Positions 63,322 to 64,000 of a DNA stretch of 64,000 nucleotides are shown piece by piece. Every line of letters starts with the position of its first letter. Positions within the stretch are counted from its first letter, which is position 1. A program made the translations under genes and the position numbers. Location: the NCBI RefSeq assembly GCF_964204645.1, contig NC_134029.1, positions 24,198,450 to 24,262,449 of the forward strand, in the 5' to 3' direction. The notes beneath the pieces are model-generated. The model saw nothing but the letters and a program-made list of their open reading frames with translations, did no database searches and was not told where the DNA came from. Origin of the DNA: Tubulanus polymorphus. Lineage: Eukaryota; Nemertea; Palaeonemertea; Tubulaniformes; Tubulanidae.

Positions 63322-63480
63322 ATGGCTCGATTGTCTAGTGGTTAGCGTGCTCTGCCAGTAATCTTGAGACCCGGGTTTCGAACGTTGGTTTAGGGTTATT
63401 TTTGAGCTGACCGTGTAAAGACGATTTTTTTTCGGCTACAGGTGCCTTAGAACTGTTATAAAGTAAACTTTGGTTCTTCA
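63322..63480 (+). mobile_element. tRNA-derived SINE candidate
   Basis: An A box (TGTCTAGTGGTTAGCG) and a slightly altered B box (GGGTTTCGAAC) lie at tRNA-like spacing, resembling the head of an Asp/Glu/Gly-type tRNA. The acceptor arms do not pair and the 3' side passes into a non-tRNA body with a T-run. This points to a SINE and not a functional tRNA gene. The right boundary is uncertain. Confidence 0.5.
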
Positions 63481-64000
63481 TTATTTTTCTGGGTCTTTTG
63501 AATCGGATTTACACATATTGTAGTTTCTGTTTCTGTAATTATTGCACTGGCGATGTTGAATGGTTCTTATTTGAATATCGGTGGGTCTGACCAAGCCAGG
63601 GGTTACTTTCTTATCCGGGATCCTCGAGACTCATTCAGTTTCTCATATAGACTACTGGTGGGCTTAGAAGGTTGGGGTGACGTTTATTTCAAAAAGAAGG
63701 CGGTAAATGATATGTTCTGATTGAGCTCTCATTGGGGGAAGTTCAGAGCTTGTTGGGTCTGCAAAATCTAAATAAACAAACAACAACAAAAAATACAAAA
63801 AAAGACGCAAAAAATTTCACGAGGATGATTTTGAACATAAAATGTGGGTTGCAGATTTCCTGAAATGTTTACTAGCGATCATATAGATTACGCAATTGAT
63901 CGCTGAATCAAACGGAGTCAAGTTATCCAACACTTCGAACAGGTATTTAATGGCGACTGTGCGTTTGATTTTGAAGAAAGACGTGTGAATTCTAGAAATA

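Noticed and set aside
63322-63394. A functional tRNA gene
   Set aside because: The acceptor stem does not pair, and the T-arm has an extra base and mismatches. A SINE head is a better explanation.

Overview
The window is AT-rich, intron-rich animal nuclear DNA. The genes have short exons with GT-AG introns, 5' non-coding exons and AATAAA signals, and the spaces between exons are full of minisatellites, foldback (MITE-like) elements and SINE/LINE fragments. The gene set is bilaterian: a LAT-type amino acid transporter, CDKL5 kinase, Homer scaffold and complex III subunit 8. A marine lophotrochozoan such as a mollusc or annelid is my best guess from genome style. That is inference, and the species cannot be named from the sequence.

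Layout, left to right. At 183-292 (+) is the last coding exon of cytosolic arginyl-tRNA synthetase (RARS1). At 1984-9314 (+) is a complete SLC7/LAT light-chain amino acid transporter of about 495 aa. It has two alternative, equal-length versions of one exon (6038-6187 and 7075-7224) and a perfect 227-bp tandem duplication across one splice acceptor. At 12568-19718 (+) is a CDKL5-type kinase reconstructed from 15 coding exons (about 1033 aa). The stretch 21.5-25.1 kb is a 42-bp minisatellite with a 14-residue reading frame. The stretch 25.8-33.8 kb is a complex satellite: a ~77-bp minisatellite carrying a foldback element, amplified together into a ~1.26-kb higher-order repeat, with a LINE 3' fragment and a 367-bp palindrome at its left edge. 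At 35104-35621 (+) is UQCRQ (complex III subunit 8, 83 aa). At 37800-42324 (-) is HOMER, with its EVH1 domain and coiled coil intact. Its first coding exon must lie further right; candidates are at about 47.8 and 50.9 kb. From 42.3 to 64 kb I see no further recognisable gene. This part is the Homer 5' region or intergenic DNA, with a belt of at least nine different minisatellites, purine tracts, CAG/CTG repeats, a foldback element and tRNA-derived SINE-like heads.

The genes do not form a functional operon-like unit. The transporter imports amino acids and RARS1 charges arginine, and the DNA between them holds a cluster of CRE palindromes and one consensus ATF4/C-EBP-type element, compatible with amino-acid-stress regulation (inference). 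CDKL5 and Homer are both associated with neuronal or synaptic function in other animals. RARS1, UQCRQ and HOMER1 all lie on human chromosome 5, so this block may preserve an ancient linkage group.

The most unusual content is the apparent conversion of palindromic foldback elements into satellites at two independent places, the alternative TM9-TM10 exon of the transporter, and the 42-bp array whose variants fall mostly at synonymous positions.
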